A DNA stretch of 64,000 nucleotides. Origin: Scolanthus callimorphus. Taxonomy: Eukaryota > Cnidaria > Anthozoa > Actiniaria > Edwardsiidae. A program made the position numbers and the translations under genes. Positions 10,624-22,500 of this stretch are shown in pieces. The stretch spans positions 1,566,856 to 1,630,855 of the forward strand of contig CM066922.1 of the NCBI GenBank assembly GCA_033964015.1. Reading direction: 5' to 3'. Within the stretch, counting starts at the first letter, position 1; every line of letters begins with the position of its first letter. Under the pieces are notes generated by a model. The model ran no database searches. It had not been told where the DNA came from and worked only from the letters and a program-made list of their open reading frames with translations.

Positions 10624-12140
10624 TTATAGAATTTCAGGAATCATTGACATAATACTGCATTATAATTTTACGCTCAATTGACTCCATTCAAAAAATGCAA
10701 ATGTGCTCAGTCACCGAAACACAGAGGCCTGTGAAAAACAGAGGATACAGAAAAACTCTAATAGGTACATCGAGTATATTTTTTACAAACGCATACAGAT
10801 ACCGTAATGTAATAGAGTTTTCAAGGAAATAATAATTGTGCGTAGCAGCTAGCCAAAGCATCGTCATATGCTCTTTGAATCATAGATGCGGCAACAGCGG
10901 CGTGAAGAATGGAAAATACATTCAGAATTTTGTTTTGTATTTGTGATACAAATTTTATATAAAATAAACAGGACTGATAAAACGAGTCATTCTAACAATT
11001 ACTGTATTTGTGTCACTTACTGGTGGATGCTCGGCGTTTTGCTGATGATTGTTTTCTCCTATCAGGCTTTTCGTTTTGCGAAGAAGTGATCCCTTGCTGG
11101 GTATCTTCGGAGACTATTACTCCTTCTATTTGGGGGAGGAAAGTATACAAAAGCTCTTTCTTCTTGGCCGGGATCTGCAGCGTTATCTAGAAAACATTGA
11201 CGAGGAGAATCCTCAGGACTTTGCACGCGATCGCAACGGGCTAACGTACGATAATACAGTATCATCAAATACACTCACCAATAAGGAATCTGAATTGTTG
11301 GCCATGGTATCGTTATGGTTTTCTTCTAAAGCAACAATATATTGGTAAAGCTATTTCGAAAGAGCGAAGACGAAACGCGCGCTTATCTTTTATTATCACA
11401 AGACTTGTGCAATGTTGGAACCGTAACCTTTATTGCAGGATCAAATTATGACAAATTTCTGCAATTATTAACTGTCCGAGTGGCGATAAACATTGAATGG
11501 AACTTTGCAGATTCATACCCTTTACTAGCAAAATAAATAGAAGCAACTAAAGCTTTGTTGTTAGGTCTCGTCCTAGAGTAAAAGGAGTAAAAGCGGTTAC
11601 ATCATGAGAGCGCTAACAGGAACGACCGTTACCGAACGAGGTTGATTGGAAACTGAGAGTAGGGTTAGACTGCCCCAGGCCCTTTTATAGCGCGGGTCCG
11701 TGTTTAAGCGAATTCGATGTTTGCTTCGAATGCGCTCTGCTAGCGACACTGTACGTCCGGTTCTACGTCTGATAATCCCACGTGACCTGGAGTATGACTT
11801 AGGTTTCCGCTCTGATCGAGTGACGGTTTGTATTCATTCGAATTTGAGCGCCATTGAAGGCGGACTTTTGACCGTATGTCATAGAACTTTATCACGTAAA
11901 TTGTTGCGTTTGCAGGGGTGTACTCGCAACAAAAGTACCACATGTAATGATTGCTAATTTCACAAGCAACAGGACACTCACATGGCACTGCTTTGTGGCA
12001 ATCCAGCGAGTACAGGACGGTTATTTCAAGGTAAAAATGAACGGGTTTATGTGCCACAGAAGTTTATCTACAACACTCACGTGAAGAGACTTTTGCGTAT
12101 TTTTGCTGCCGAAAGTAGACACAATTCAACCGAAAATTGA
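10624..12140. other. Unassigned region with a TATA-like box
   Basis: Open frames at 10886-11348 (plus) and 11062-11274 (minus) overlap one another in several frames, and none has a motif I recognise. CCTTTTATAGCGCG near 11682-11695 resembles a TATA element and could belong to the LTR element downstream, but no transcript structure can be shown. Confidence 0.35.
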
Positions 12141-12200
12141 CAAAGTCAAAATGCTGCTAGTAATTTATAGGCTTTAATTTGAGTTGTGCAGTCAGAAAAC

Positions 12201-12256
12201 CTGATTCGTGGTAACACCTAACGAATCAGACAAACATGGCATTCGCCATGTTTGTC
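12201..12256. promoter_or_regulatory. Two adjacent stem-loops in the LTR leader
   Basis: Stem 1 is CTGATTCGT (12201-12209) paired with ACGAATCAG (12220-12228). Stem 2 is GACAAACATGGC (12229-12240), loop ATTC, then GCCATGTTTGTC (12245-12256), a perfect 12-bp arm. They are directly abutting. Function unknown. Confidence 0.7.
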
Positions 12257-12389
12257 AGCTGCAGTTAGCAATAAACCGGAAAAGCTTTAAACAAGTGTAG
12301 CCGGTTGTCACGCTTCAGATAACGTGACGTGCGTACGTCATAGCTTGCAGCCGCAGCGGTTTGTGGGACAGCAGGAGCCTGGGAATTCA

Positions 12390-12587
12390 CACTCGTGCTT
12401 CTGTTGTTCTGGCCTTCAGGTATTTTACCTGTTATCTCTAGTCATTTTTCTTGAAAGCACTACTACAAACACAACGCAATGCACTGTGTGCAAGGCTGGC
12501 TGTGGAAGGCCACAAAGACAGTGTTTCAACATGATTTATTATGATTTGTAATAAAGCCACTCGTACTTCTGTTGTTCTGGCTTTCAG
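12390..12587 (+). repeat. Direct 30-bp repeat around the LTR polyadenylation signal
   Basis: CACTCGTGCTTCTGTTGTTC at 12390 recurs, with one change in that stretch, at 12558; each full copy is 30 bp and ends in TTCAG. The AATAAA lies directly before the second copy. This may be an R/U5 duplication. Confidence 0.7.
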
Positions 12588-12625
12588 TTTGATTCAGTTT
12601 ATTTTTCGTTCGCCTGGGTCACATC

Positions 12626-12643
12626 TGGTGCCGTGACCAGGAT
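12626..12643 (+). promoter_or_regulatory. Primer-binding-site-like sequence
   Basis: TGGTGCCGTGACCAGGAT lies just after the LTR-like end and directly before the gag ATG (12646). A TGG-initial tract of about 18 bp complementary to a tRNA 3' end is the usual form of an LTR-element PBS. The tRNA species is not assigned. Confidence 0.6.
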
Positions 12644-12645
12644 TC

Positions 12646-13425
12646 ATGGAAATCAAGCAAGAGCCAGGAGAGGATTTAGACGGCGTTGGGACAAGTTTTG
12701 CTTTTTCTGTAATGGAAGAAAACGCTCGGTTGAGAGAAGAAAACGAGAAATTTAAGCGAAGATTTGAAGCTATCGAGTTCACTCGTTCAGCAGCCCCTTC
12801 GTTGAGCACGACTGGGAATGTTCAGACTTCTCATCAGATAAAACAAGTGCATACCTACTCTGGAAGAGAGAGTAAGGTTAGTGTAAACGACTGGGTGCGA
12901 GAAGTGGATTATTTAGTCAGACTTTGTAAATTAGATCATGATGATAAAAAGGCGCTAGAACTGATCGAGAGATATGTGTCAGGGCAAGCCGCCAAAGTGT
13001 TTAGAGGGGAGGTCGGGAAGAATAAAACTTACAAGGAAGTTTTGCAGAGATTACAAGTCATGTTCGGTGGTATTGAGTATCAAGGAAGGGATCCCCTTCA
13101 AGTATTTTATTGTCGGGCGCAGAAAGATACCGAGACTCCCGAGGAGTATGCAATTGAACTCGCAGAACTTTTGGGCATTGCAGAGAGAGAGGGCAATTAT
13201 GGGGCTAGGTATCCGAATAGAGAAAAGATGTTGACTGATGTCTTGATAGCGGGACTGAAGGATGAGCGGGTGATCATGCAAATTCGCCCTCTCCTAGCCA
13301 TGGATGTATCTTTTGAGCAAATCCAGGATGAAATATTGAAATTGCCATATGATACAAAGAGAAAGGGGGGCCCAGTAGTTACAACCCCAACTACTTCCCA
13401 AGTCATGTCCAGTCAGACAGACTAG
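12646..13425 (+). CDS. Gag-like capsid protein of an LTR retroelement
   Basis: The 259-residue frame starts three bases after the PBS. Residues 1-50 are acidic with a coiled-coil stretch (MEENARLREENEKFKRR). Residues about 70-230 are the retrotransposon gag core (YSGRESKVSVNDWVREV, ELIERYVSGQAAKVFR, FYCRAQKDTETPEEYAIEL). Gag assembles the particle that packages element RNA. The usual C-terminal zinc knuckle is absent, and the frame ends at a stop with no pol frame after it, so the protein looks C-terminally truncated. The family (Gypsy-like or another metazoan LTR group) is not resolved by gag alone. Confidence 0.75.
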   Translation: MEIKQEPGEDLDGVGTSFAFSVMEENARLREENEKFKRRFEAIEFTRSAAPSLSTTGNVQTSHQIKQVHTYSGRESKVSVNDWVREVDYLVRLCKLDHDDKKALELIERYVSGQAAKVFRGEVGKNKTYKEVLQRLQVMFGGIEYQGRDPLQVFYCRAQKDTETPEEYAIELAELLGIAEREGNYGARYPNREKMLTDVLIAGLKDERVIMQIRPLLAMDVSFEQIQDEILKLPYDTKRKGGPVVTTPTTSQVMSSQTD

Positions 13426-15404
13426 AGCCAGACCATGCCCCTCAACCTCTACGTACACCTTCACCTCACCATACCAACTGTTGTTGCCTCTAACTTGCAC
13501 AATGGAGCTACATGACTTGCCAGCCCGTTTGTAAGATGTTGAATGGTAAACTACTTCTTTGTACTTCATCCTCTCAGAGAAAATAAACTCCTGGTTGTCA
13601 AGTAAAGGCCTATCATGCAGCTCATGCAGTTGATTGAGTGCGCGGACTTCCTCTTGGCGAGCCACTCTCCTTGTCTGGGGGTTTGACATGGAAACACCAG
13701 CAGATGCCTCATTTCAGTCTGATCTGCAGTCACAATGTAAAGAGATTAAAACATTGAACAGTTCAAACCCTGAAAAAAATAAGCATTAGCACCATGCTAG
13801 CAAGTACAATTCATTATTATTTTTTTCATTTCTTATAGTTATTTCAATTGCCAGAATCCCAACAATCGCCTTCCGGCTTTTACAGTTTAGTCCAAAGCAG
13901 CTGGCACATTTCATGCAAAATGTTATTCTGAAGTTTTTTTTCATAATTGATTGATTGTAATCAGCCACATGATCATGTAGTATGTCAATAAAATGTAATA
14001 GATTTAGACATGTGCACATGGCATTTTCCTTGTGTACCTTTGCTTTGATATGGCTAGGTTGGCTGACAATGTCTTGGCTTCTGGTTGTTCAAAGGTAGAT
14101 TCCTTCTGCATCTTTTGCCTAAGTATGCTTAGTTCTCTCTCCAACTGGTAATTTCTCACCATCTGTAAACAAATTGCAACCTCTTATGAACAAGATTTGT
14201 TTTATTAATACAAGAAATTATTTTGAAATGAAAATATTAAATATCAAGTTTGGGGATGTTATGTAACAACAGCTGCCTCTATCCCTAAACAGAATAGACT
14301 TCATTTATGGAGAAGCTAACAGAACATTAGCTTGGTTCACCGTCCAGTCGGAAAATTATCTGAGACAAGGGTTAGCCAGAGCATAAACTAAGTACATACC
14401 TGATCTCCCAGCCCAGCCACTTGACGTTCTGCCTGGGTGACCTGATTCTTCAGCAGAATCCACATTCCAGTGACAAGCAAGGCCAAGTGGTGAAAGTAGT
14501 CTGGATCCAAGTACTCTTTCAAGACAGGAAGCCCATAATACAACAGGAAGTGTTGCACTTCAGTTGCTGAACAAAATAGAAACAAAGAAGTACAAAACAG
14601 CATTGAACAGCTGTATTTTTGGGGTTACAGTTATTATAACAATGCAAGTTGTAATCCAGCAAGATGATATGCGCCCATAATATAAGAGTAGCAATTTGAA
14701 AATAAACATAGAGCATTGCTTCTGCTTGCTTGGTGTGGAATCTCATGGGTGATGTGTTGTAAAAGGGTGTGGATCAGAATGTCAGTGTGTTCTTATTGTG
14801 ATAAATAAGTCTATAATAATTTCTCAAACATACCTTTCCAGTACTTCAGGTAGTCTAGAGATCTGGGTTTTCGGTCCATGTCATGGGAAACACGAATTTC
14901 AGATATCTTTAAATTAATCTCTCGTTGATCAGCTCTGGAAATGTAGTACGGCTCATCCTTGTTCTTTGGTTTTGTAAGCATATCGATTACCCACTTGCCA
15001 GTACCTGTTCCAGCAAAATATATGATACAAGTGCAGGAAAAAACAATATTTCAAATTGATGTATTCATATAGCCAAATCCATAACACAAAATCCAGGGGA
15101 TTTAAGATGGGAGCCCCGCCAAGATTGGGGCCTTTTATTTGGAATTTGGTGCTTTTGAAAAAATCATTTGGACACACATTTTGGCATCTGTTTTTTTTAT
15201 TTTGTTATGTATTACAAGTCTTACAATAATTGTGTGACATCATTTGGACAGTACCTTGGAAAATGCAGTGCATGTAATCAACTGGAACACCATCAGGGAT
15301 TTCCATGAACGTATGGAGTGATGAATAGCCTTTCAGTCCAAATACATAACATATAATGTTCAAATCACAATAGTGGTCTATTGTCAATGCAGTGTTCTGA
15401 TTGG

Positions 15405-15650
15405 TTGAGCTACTAGTAGGCTATTTAACAATTAGAGTATCTACTAGTAGTAGCTACTAGTAGGCTATTTAACAATTAGACCTACGGGCCAATAGACCTA
15501 CGGGCCAATAGCCCATGAGGCTGCATGCCGAATGGGCTATTGACCCATGGCCCTTGAGGGCGAGAGGTCTAATTGTTTTAGTATCACCCAACTAGTATAC
15601 TAATATACTAGTATACTTCTAGTATACTACTAGTATACTAAAGTATTGGA
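15405..15650. repeat. Palindromic MITE-like repeat with AT-rich CTAGTATAC tail
   Basis: AACAATTAGACC (15471) and GGTCTAATTGTT (to 15577) form inverted ends around a GGGCCAATAG-rich core. A partial duplicate of the left end lies at 15426, and alternating ACTAGTATAC motifs follow to 15640. The right end TCTAATTGTTTTAGTA recurs at 23417, 38706 and 39000. It sits in an intron of the CACTA-like gene. Confidence 0.75.
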
Positions 15651-16035
15651 TTTGAAAGCCAAAAAAATGGCAAATGACACAACCACAGCAAATGTTTTGG
15701 CTACAAATTGACCTAACTAGTGTGATTCAACTACGTAGAACAATTATTGCTCCCTCGCCCTCATTATGGCCTGAGTTAATAGTCCACTCGGCCTTTGACC
15801 TCCGATCATGGGTTATTGACAACAGAGCCCATCTGCATTAAAGTGTTTGTCTGATTCTAACTTACTGCTTCTCCAGTCTGCAATGAGAGCAATGCATAAG
15901 CTTTTGTCTCCTGTGGATTTCTAGTTTCATGGCCATCTCTTGAGTAAGGATACACCCTCACATTGCCACGAACATTCAATCTTTGACCTGGGTGCACACA
16001 AACCTGAAAATATAAGGTAAACACTTAAAATGTAT

Positions 16036-16368
16036 GATATCAGAAACATATAACTTAGTTGAAACATGTAACGGCGAACCAAGCTGTGAATTATTCGAGA
16101 TGAATTTATGACCATATTTGGTCAATAATGAACTCTCGACTGCTAACCCAAGTAGGTTTTCTCTTCATAATATTTCATTTTTCGCTCATATAAAGTAGAG
16201 CAACAGTGGTAAGCGTTATATACTAACATTTAACATCTTGAAGTCTTACAAACACACTATTTTCAAAATCTGTTCAATTGTTTATTCTGCGAATATTCCG
16301 CAGCTTGGCACTAAAGTAATGTATGTTTGTTACACGTTTCAACTCACTTATATGTTTCTGATGATATC
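16036..16368. mobile_element. MITE with GATATCAGAAACATATAA ends (family M2)
   Basis: Left GATATCAGAAACATATAACT and right TATATGTTTCTGATGATATC are inverted, and the similarity extends inward through GTTGAAAC. The same ends occur at 23535-24073. It lies in an intron of the CACTA-like gene. Confidence 0.8.
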
Positions 16369-18198
16369 TAATGTATTCGTGTGTACTCTGGGAACATATC
16401 TCTGGCAACCATGCAAAGCAATTCATGTCAGTTTGACAAAGTAAGAGCCCATTGTTGGTATGTCACCAATCATGACAATAAAACTCTGGCAGCAGTTTGG
16501 TGCCTTCAAAATAACCAGATTGGGCTCTACCTCGGTGTAAGAACTTGTGTATTGTTGTTGACGAGTTGTGTCACGAAGATTATTTAGTTTAGTAGAATGA
16601 ATCATGATGAAATAAGAACTTAACACAAAGGGGTCCTCTGGGAATGGTTATTTCACTGAAGTAAACCCCCAGATTGATACTTAACTGTATATCCAAATTT
16701 CCCATTGTACTGCTTGTGCTTCAAAACAAGAGCCTTGGCTGGTAGATCGAAAACAAAGCAGTTTATATGGACAAGGAAATTCAATGATTCACCATCTTCC
16801 AGCTGACAACTTGACCCTAAAGAAAAAAGTAAAAATAAAGACTGCCAGAAGATGTTCTAATCCAGTTCTCCAGCCATGATAAAGTAAGCTTTTCCTATAA
16901 AATCCTATAAAAACACAATTTTCCGGTAAGATATTGTATGCCATGCTATTGCCATTATACTACTGCAGCATTTGGCCAATTCAAATTCCTGCCATCCACT
17001 TGGATTTTCAGAAGAGCGAGTCACATTGATATTATGGATCAATATATCAAGTGCTACCTCTCAATAAATAAAGGAAGGGCAGGAATTACCTTGTACTTGC
17101 AATCGGCCAGTTTCATGTAGAACAGGACTATAAAAAAGATATTGGGATCTGGTTTCTTTTTGTCATACCAAAGCCCCACAAGAAGTACATTCTTAACGGT
17201 GTACCTAATAATGAAAGAACATTATTCTGGGACAACTGAAGGGTTTACAGCAAAATATAGTTGTTGCATTCATGATCCATAATCAGGGCATTGAAATGCA
17301 ACCAGGTTTGTTTGTTGTGGTTGCCTGAGCTGCTGGTGGCCAATATTCTAAATGCTCCAGAAACAAAACAAAAAAGGAGTGCAAAAGAAGAAAAGCTTGG
17401 TGATGGTGACTAGTTTGTCATGCACAGGCAACAGGGTAAGACCAATGTTCCATCTTCATTTAAATTATTTTTACTTTAAAATTAAATTACATTTTGTCTG
17501 GTCGTATTTGATCTGGACACCACTATTTCAATGATACAAAAGCTGTATTGGTTCTTGGACATTACTACAAGCGTGATTTTTTCGCGTAACTTTGGCTGGA
17601 TAATTATTTTCCAGATGACCAAATGCTTTTTGCTCCCAGGTGAAAATGGAGAATGGACGACAGCTAGGGTTTCTGGTTTCCATTCAATGATGCTGGCTGG
17701 AGATCTGGGATGGATCCACTCTCAAGTCAAAAATCATTGAACAATATCTAAAAATCCCACCTCCTAGGAACCAAACTCCATTTGCACCAGGGCAGTTCTG
17801 TTTACTTTTGATCTATTCTCACCTTTTATTGGAGGGAAGTTCCAGAATGCAAGCATAAAGAGGCCAAATTGAGGTGTTCACTGACTTGAAAACTGGTGCT
17901 CCATCTGTGCTCATCATCAAGGTAATGTGTTTCTTATTCTGGCTTTGCAACAAGTGCTGCCTATACAAGGTACCATCTGTAATATCACAGTTTGGCCTGT
18001 TGATGTTATCCTGGAGGTTCTCTGGTGTCTGCTTTTTCCAGCTGCATTGAACATCTCTGATATTATCTGGTTTCAAATTATACAGCAAAAATTACAGTGT
18101 AGCCAAAGGCAAACTTATTCACACTCAGGCTCAGTGATCATTGTAGAATATGTATATTTTGATTTAAATAAAATTGTTGTTAAAAGTTTGTTCATTAT

Positions 18199-18441
18199 TT
18201 ACTACCATTTTCGAGCTAGCATGAACAGCAAACATTTTCCCGAGTTTTTAGATGCTTCAAACGTTCATGTGTTGTCGATAAACAGTCACGTTTTTCGCAC
18301 GCTGATTGGCTGCTGTTTTGACCGTTATTTTTCAGCCAATCAGAGAGCGAGAGACTTTTTTCCGACAAAACATGCAAATTTGAAGCGTCTAAAAACTCGG
18401 AAAAAAGTTTGCTGTTCACGGTAGCTTGAAAATGGTAGTAA
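18199..18441. mobile_element. MITE with about 60-bp inverted ends
   Basis: Left TTACTACCATTTTCGAGC and right GAAAATGGTAGTAA are inverted. Inside, GAACAGCAAAC...CCGAGTTTTTAGATGC is mirrored by GCGTCTAAAAACTCGG...GTTTGCTGTTC. It is intronic in the CACTA-like gene. Confidence 0.85.
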
Positions 18442-19205
18442 CCATTATCCTACACAGAATATCGTCTGATACTTAGCTCACGAAGTCTGGAGGGCACATC
18501 ATAAAAACGCTATAAAACAATATTTAAAAATTAGGGCAGGTCAACTTCTTTAAGTGCATATTTTGCTTACAAGCTCCTTTCATTCCGGAGAACAAAATAT
18601 CAAAAACAACTTTGATTGTCCTTCTTCTATGAATTTTATATATAGGCTTTAAAGTTTGTTTTTGTTTCATTTTTGCTATTCAAAGTATCACCCCTCCCCC
18701 ACCCAACCACCGTCTGGCCTTAATATATCAAGTTCATATACTATATCGAATTTCTTTAAAATTGAGGTTTTGGTCAGACATCCCTGAATACATTGTTGTC
18801 AGTAACAGCTTCTTCTTCAGACGGATTTCCATCAGACATAGATGTGACACTCTCTGACACAACTATGTTACTTTCGTGTTCATCGTCAGATTGTTGAAAG
18901 TTTGTATATTCTGGTTCAGCAACTGCTCGATCAATAACTACACTGGGCTGAATATCATTCGTACTTGCAAATGAAGAATCAGAATCACTGCTATCTTCGC
19001 CATTACCTATAAGCAATCGGCCCGTACGTTTGTATTGAGGTGTACTCGGTGGCGTTTTCTTTCTCCGAGGCGTTTCGATGGTTCGGCATAATTTCCTCTT
19101 ATCTCTTGTATAGCTTGCATCACTGTCCCTTCTTCTTCCTCTTCCTCCTTTCAGCTCACTTCCTTCCTTATCGTCGCTACTTTCGTTACTACTAGACTCT
19201 TCCAT

Positions 19206-19511
19206 CTTGAGAGCTCTAGTAGTAGTGCATTATTTATCTTCCCGATCTAGGTGCTATTTTCCCGCGTGAAGGATTGATTTACAGGAAATGACGTCACAAC
19301 TTTAAGCACAGTGAACGTGATCAGCATGTTGAGATTGCTTCTGTTTAACCAATCACGGGCTTCACTTTTACTCACGTGACTTATTTGACTTTACTGACCA
19401 CACGAGGAAAGACGACCAGACCGCATTATGCTGCTTGCCTTCGTGCTTTCGAGATTGTTTTATTCGTTATTCCTACAGCAAAGTCTATATTACCCTTTCC
19501 GCAGCTCCATT
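19206..19511. promoter_or_regulatory. Divergent intergenic region
   Basis: About 300 bp separate the minus-strand CACTA-like exon 1 (starts 19205) from the plus-strand BEN-like exon 1 (starts 19512). It contains a CRE-type TGACGTCA near 19290 and an E-box CACGTG near 19374. A shared bidirectional promoter is plausible but inferred only from position. Confidence 0.35.
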
Positions 19512-22500
19512 ATGTCTCTTCGTAACGCACTGAAGAACAGCCTTAAAGGTAAGAGGTATTGTGCAATATGTAGACCTTTTAGAGGAATTTAGAGCTGTAA
19601 ATATAGAGCTCTTCCGATCTACAAACCACTCTGAGACATTCGGGACCGACTTTGGAGTCTTCTTCAATCAAATGTCAAAATATTGTTAACATTTTGGACT
19701 TTTTATTATTACACTGAACAGTTTAAAAGGGACTTTGGTATTACATGTATAGGGACTACAGTAAAAGTTGTAAGGTTCGAGAAGTCATCGATTCAAATTT
19801 AGGATAGAACGGGCATAGAATGGTGGTTTCGTTGCAGCGCTCGCCGTTGAGATTGTGCCGCCTTCCCGCTGCCCTGCGGAGGAGGCTAGGGCAAATCGAC
19901 GAAGAGAAACCGGTGAAGATTCTGCATTGGGCTCGAACTAATTTTCATTTTTTCTAGCAGTTTGGATATTCCAAGGCTTCAGCGGCTCAGTTTTTGGTTA
20001 TTCCATACAGGCTTAAGCGGCTTCCTAGAAATATCACACATTGGCCGCAAGCCGCCATTGATGTATTGATCTATTTCAAACCTTGCCAAATTCAACATTT
20101 TGGCCTGACTTGTTTTTAGGATAGGTTTTTTAAAAGTATCTTACAATGATTTGACAGTTATTTGCGTTATGTCTCTTCTGAGCTGTTAAGCTGTATAATT
20201 CACTGATTCAAAGAATTTAAAGTGCAAATGCAATATTGCCCATCATATCATGTTTTTCGGTGCAAAAGAAGATAACTTGAAATAATCATGCACGTGGAAA
20301 AATATATATTTGCAATAAATACTTCTATTTAGCAGGTGTGGAGGAAGAACAATATCTGGTTTTCTTTGAGGGAGAGAATATGCCAGCAATAGCCTCCAGG
20401 GCACAACTGGTACATGGGCCCAATGAGGACGATCCCATTCCTGGCAAACAAGTGCGCGTGAGGGATGGCAATCATGTCTATGATGCCAAAGTACTGTCGA
20501 AAGGTAGAAAGCTAGAGCCTTTTTCATATGGTGTGATTTGGTCGCTGATCTAGGCGACTCTGAATCACATTGTGCAGACTCGAAATTGTACCCTGGTCCC
20601 AGGGTGAAGTTTCTGTGTTTTTGTAGTTTGAAGTCGTATTTTGGTTATTCCAATGGTATTTCGTTTTGCCTCAGAGATTCTAGTCTTGCTCTGTTTCTTG
20701 CTGAAAATTCACCCTGGGGACACTCACTAGGATTCTCAGTTCAATCAATCAAAAACATCAGTCCCAAAGGTGGAGATGTATAGTGCCTGCTTATTATTGC
20801 ATGGTGCATTTAGCGCCTTCTCATTGGCAGCAGGATTATTTCCAGAACAATATCGCATTAATGGACTCCCCTCGGGACCATTGTATCGAAATTGTCTGAT
20901 GGGGCCGTAAATATATGCCTAGATTTGTAGGTTTTATTCCTAACGTTTTTCATTTAGGCCCAAATTTATGCCAAGCACTTGAGAAAATTGAAACTTTGTG
21001 CCTCGTTAGAAGCTGGTGAATTTTATTTTGATGCCACACACTATGTAGAACACTAGGTTTTAAAGCAGAGAAAAGAGCAAAGTTTTCTGCACTGCCTTGA
21101 CCGAAAGCAGGACATAAAAGGAGTAAACTTACTCATTTTACCTGATGGGGTATCAATCAATCAAAAACTTACTCCTTTCACACCTAGCATTTCTTGATTT
21201 ACTCAAAATTTCAAGATTACGATTGAATTTTTGCAATTACACCTAAAAGTTTGCAATTAGGTGCAAAATTATACCTAGTACTAGGCCACTGCTTGTTAGC
21301 TTACTCTCAACATAACAACCACTGTGGTAACTCACGTGAGCTAAAAGACATTCCATTTTTCCACAGGAACTAAGCAGGCAATGGAGGCCATCTTGAGCAT
21401 TCAAGGTGCTTTTGTGGAAGGTAAATGAATGTAGGAAACATGTGTTTGAAGAAACATCCTAAACAATTTCTACAATGTCCAATCTGCCCTGTGACAATGA
21501 TGTAAAATATATTCCATGTCAGCTTGAAAGTTATTCAACCAAGAACAGATTTAATAAAATAAATGCAGGAACAATTTGATAACTATATAGACCCATGTTT
21601 TATCAAGTAAAAGTAATCTATAAGTCATCCAGCAGACTAAGTACCGGTACTTGTTAGGGGCAAGAATATAATTATAAATAAGTTTGAATTAGAGTTGTGG
21701 GAATCATAAGGGTTATGATTCTAGAGTAGTTAAACTGACTTTATCTTTACGCTTGCAGCCCAAAAAGAGACTCGTAAAAGGAAGCCTGGCAAGAAAACTG
21801 CTAAGAAAAGGGCCATTGAATCATCTGACGAAGATGAAGAAGCCCCACACCAAAACAAAAAGACGAAACAGGACGATGACGATGATGACGATGACGATAG
21901 TGGGAAAGGTGACATCATGACCATGTTTGTCAAGGACAATTATATAATAAACTTGAATTAGTGTAGTTTAATAAAATATAGCCTGCTTGCAGGCGTTGAG
22001 TCTCTCACTGGCACAGCAGACAAGGCAACACAAAAAAACATTGCACAGATGCTGACGATGAATGATGACAGGGAGGAAATATTTGTAAGTCCAAATATAG
22101 TTAATTTGAAATTCCATGTTCGGAAAGTCAAAAAGGTGGAGGTGATGGACCAAATGTTGTGGCTTATCGAGGAACTTCAAGAAAAGGGCCCTAATACTCC
22201 TCAGACCATAGTATTTTGCTGCAGTTTGCGAGACATAGCAACAGTTGTGAATTGGATGCTAATGAGACTGGACAGCAAGGCTTTTTGTCCCTCAACATCT
22301 ACTAGAAGGGGCATTGCTTGATTGGAATTTATCATTCACTTACACTAGAGAATAACAAAAACAGGCTAGCGAAAGATTTAAAGGAAGGAGGGATCACCAG
22401 AGTTGTACTGGCCACAACAGCACTCAGTATGGGAGTGAATTTTCCTGAAATCCGAAGAATCATAATGTATGGGCCACCCAGAACGATTATGGACTTCCAC

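Larger units (their letters stand above)
12141..13425 (+). mobile_element. 5' part of an LTR retroelement (leader, PBS, gag)
   Basis: In order: an LTR-like region with stem-loops (12201-12256), a polyadenylation signal AATAAA (12550-12555), a repeated 30-bp block, a primer-binding-site-like sequence (12626-12643) and a gag frame. No protease, RT or 3' LTR follows: coding of an unrelated minus-strand transposase starts at about 13430. The element is therefore a truncated copy. The left LTR border is uncertain because no second LTR is available for comparison. Confidence 0.6.
13430..19205 (-). pseudogene. CACTA/EnSpm (tnp2)-like transposase, about ten exons
   Basis: The exons follow the tnp2 order on the minus strand. 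19205-18774: Ser/Glu-rich N-terminus (MEESSSNESSDDKEG). 18088-17824: MMSTDGAPVFKSVNTSIWPL. 17206-17081: NVLLVGLWYDKKKPDPN. 16816-16690: FDLPAKALVLKHKQYNGKFG. 16002-15871: VHPGQRLNVRG. 15380-15255: LKGYSSLH then DGVPVDYMHCIFQG. 15005-14834: SRADQREINLKISEIR. 14571-14403: FLLYYGLPVLKEYLDP. About 14170-13786: LNLLHFIDILHDHVADY. About 13700-13430: MKYKEVVYHSTSYKRAGK. Most borders match GT/AG (for example AAG/GTACTG at 15254). The exons are mostly open but the N-terminal joins are uncertain, and several introns carry MITEs. I see no CACTA-type termini. Whether it is functional cannot be told by eye. Confidence 0.7.

Noticed and set aside
10886..11348. Possible small host gene
   Set aside because: All three plus frames and one minus frame are partly open, with no domain, splice pattern or bias favouring one.
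12646..13425. Gag frame as a domesticated host gene
   Set aside because: It sits directly after a PBS and LTR-like region and lacks its C-terminus, so a truncated LTR element explains it better.
15588..15640. AT-rich palindromes as a replication origin
   Set aside because: They form the tail of a palindromic repeat; nothing else supports an origin.
21730..21939. Minus-strand Ser-rich frame
   Set aside because: It is the reverse reading of the Asp-rich (GATGAC)n exon.
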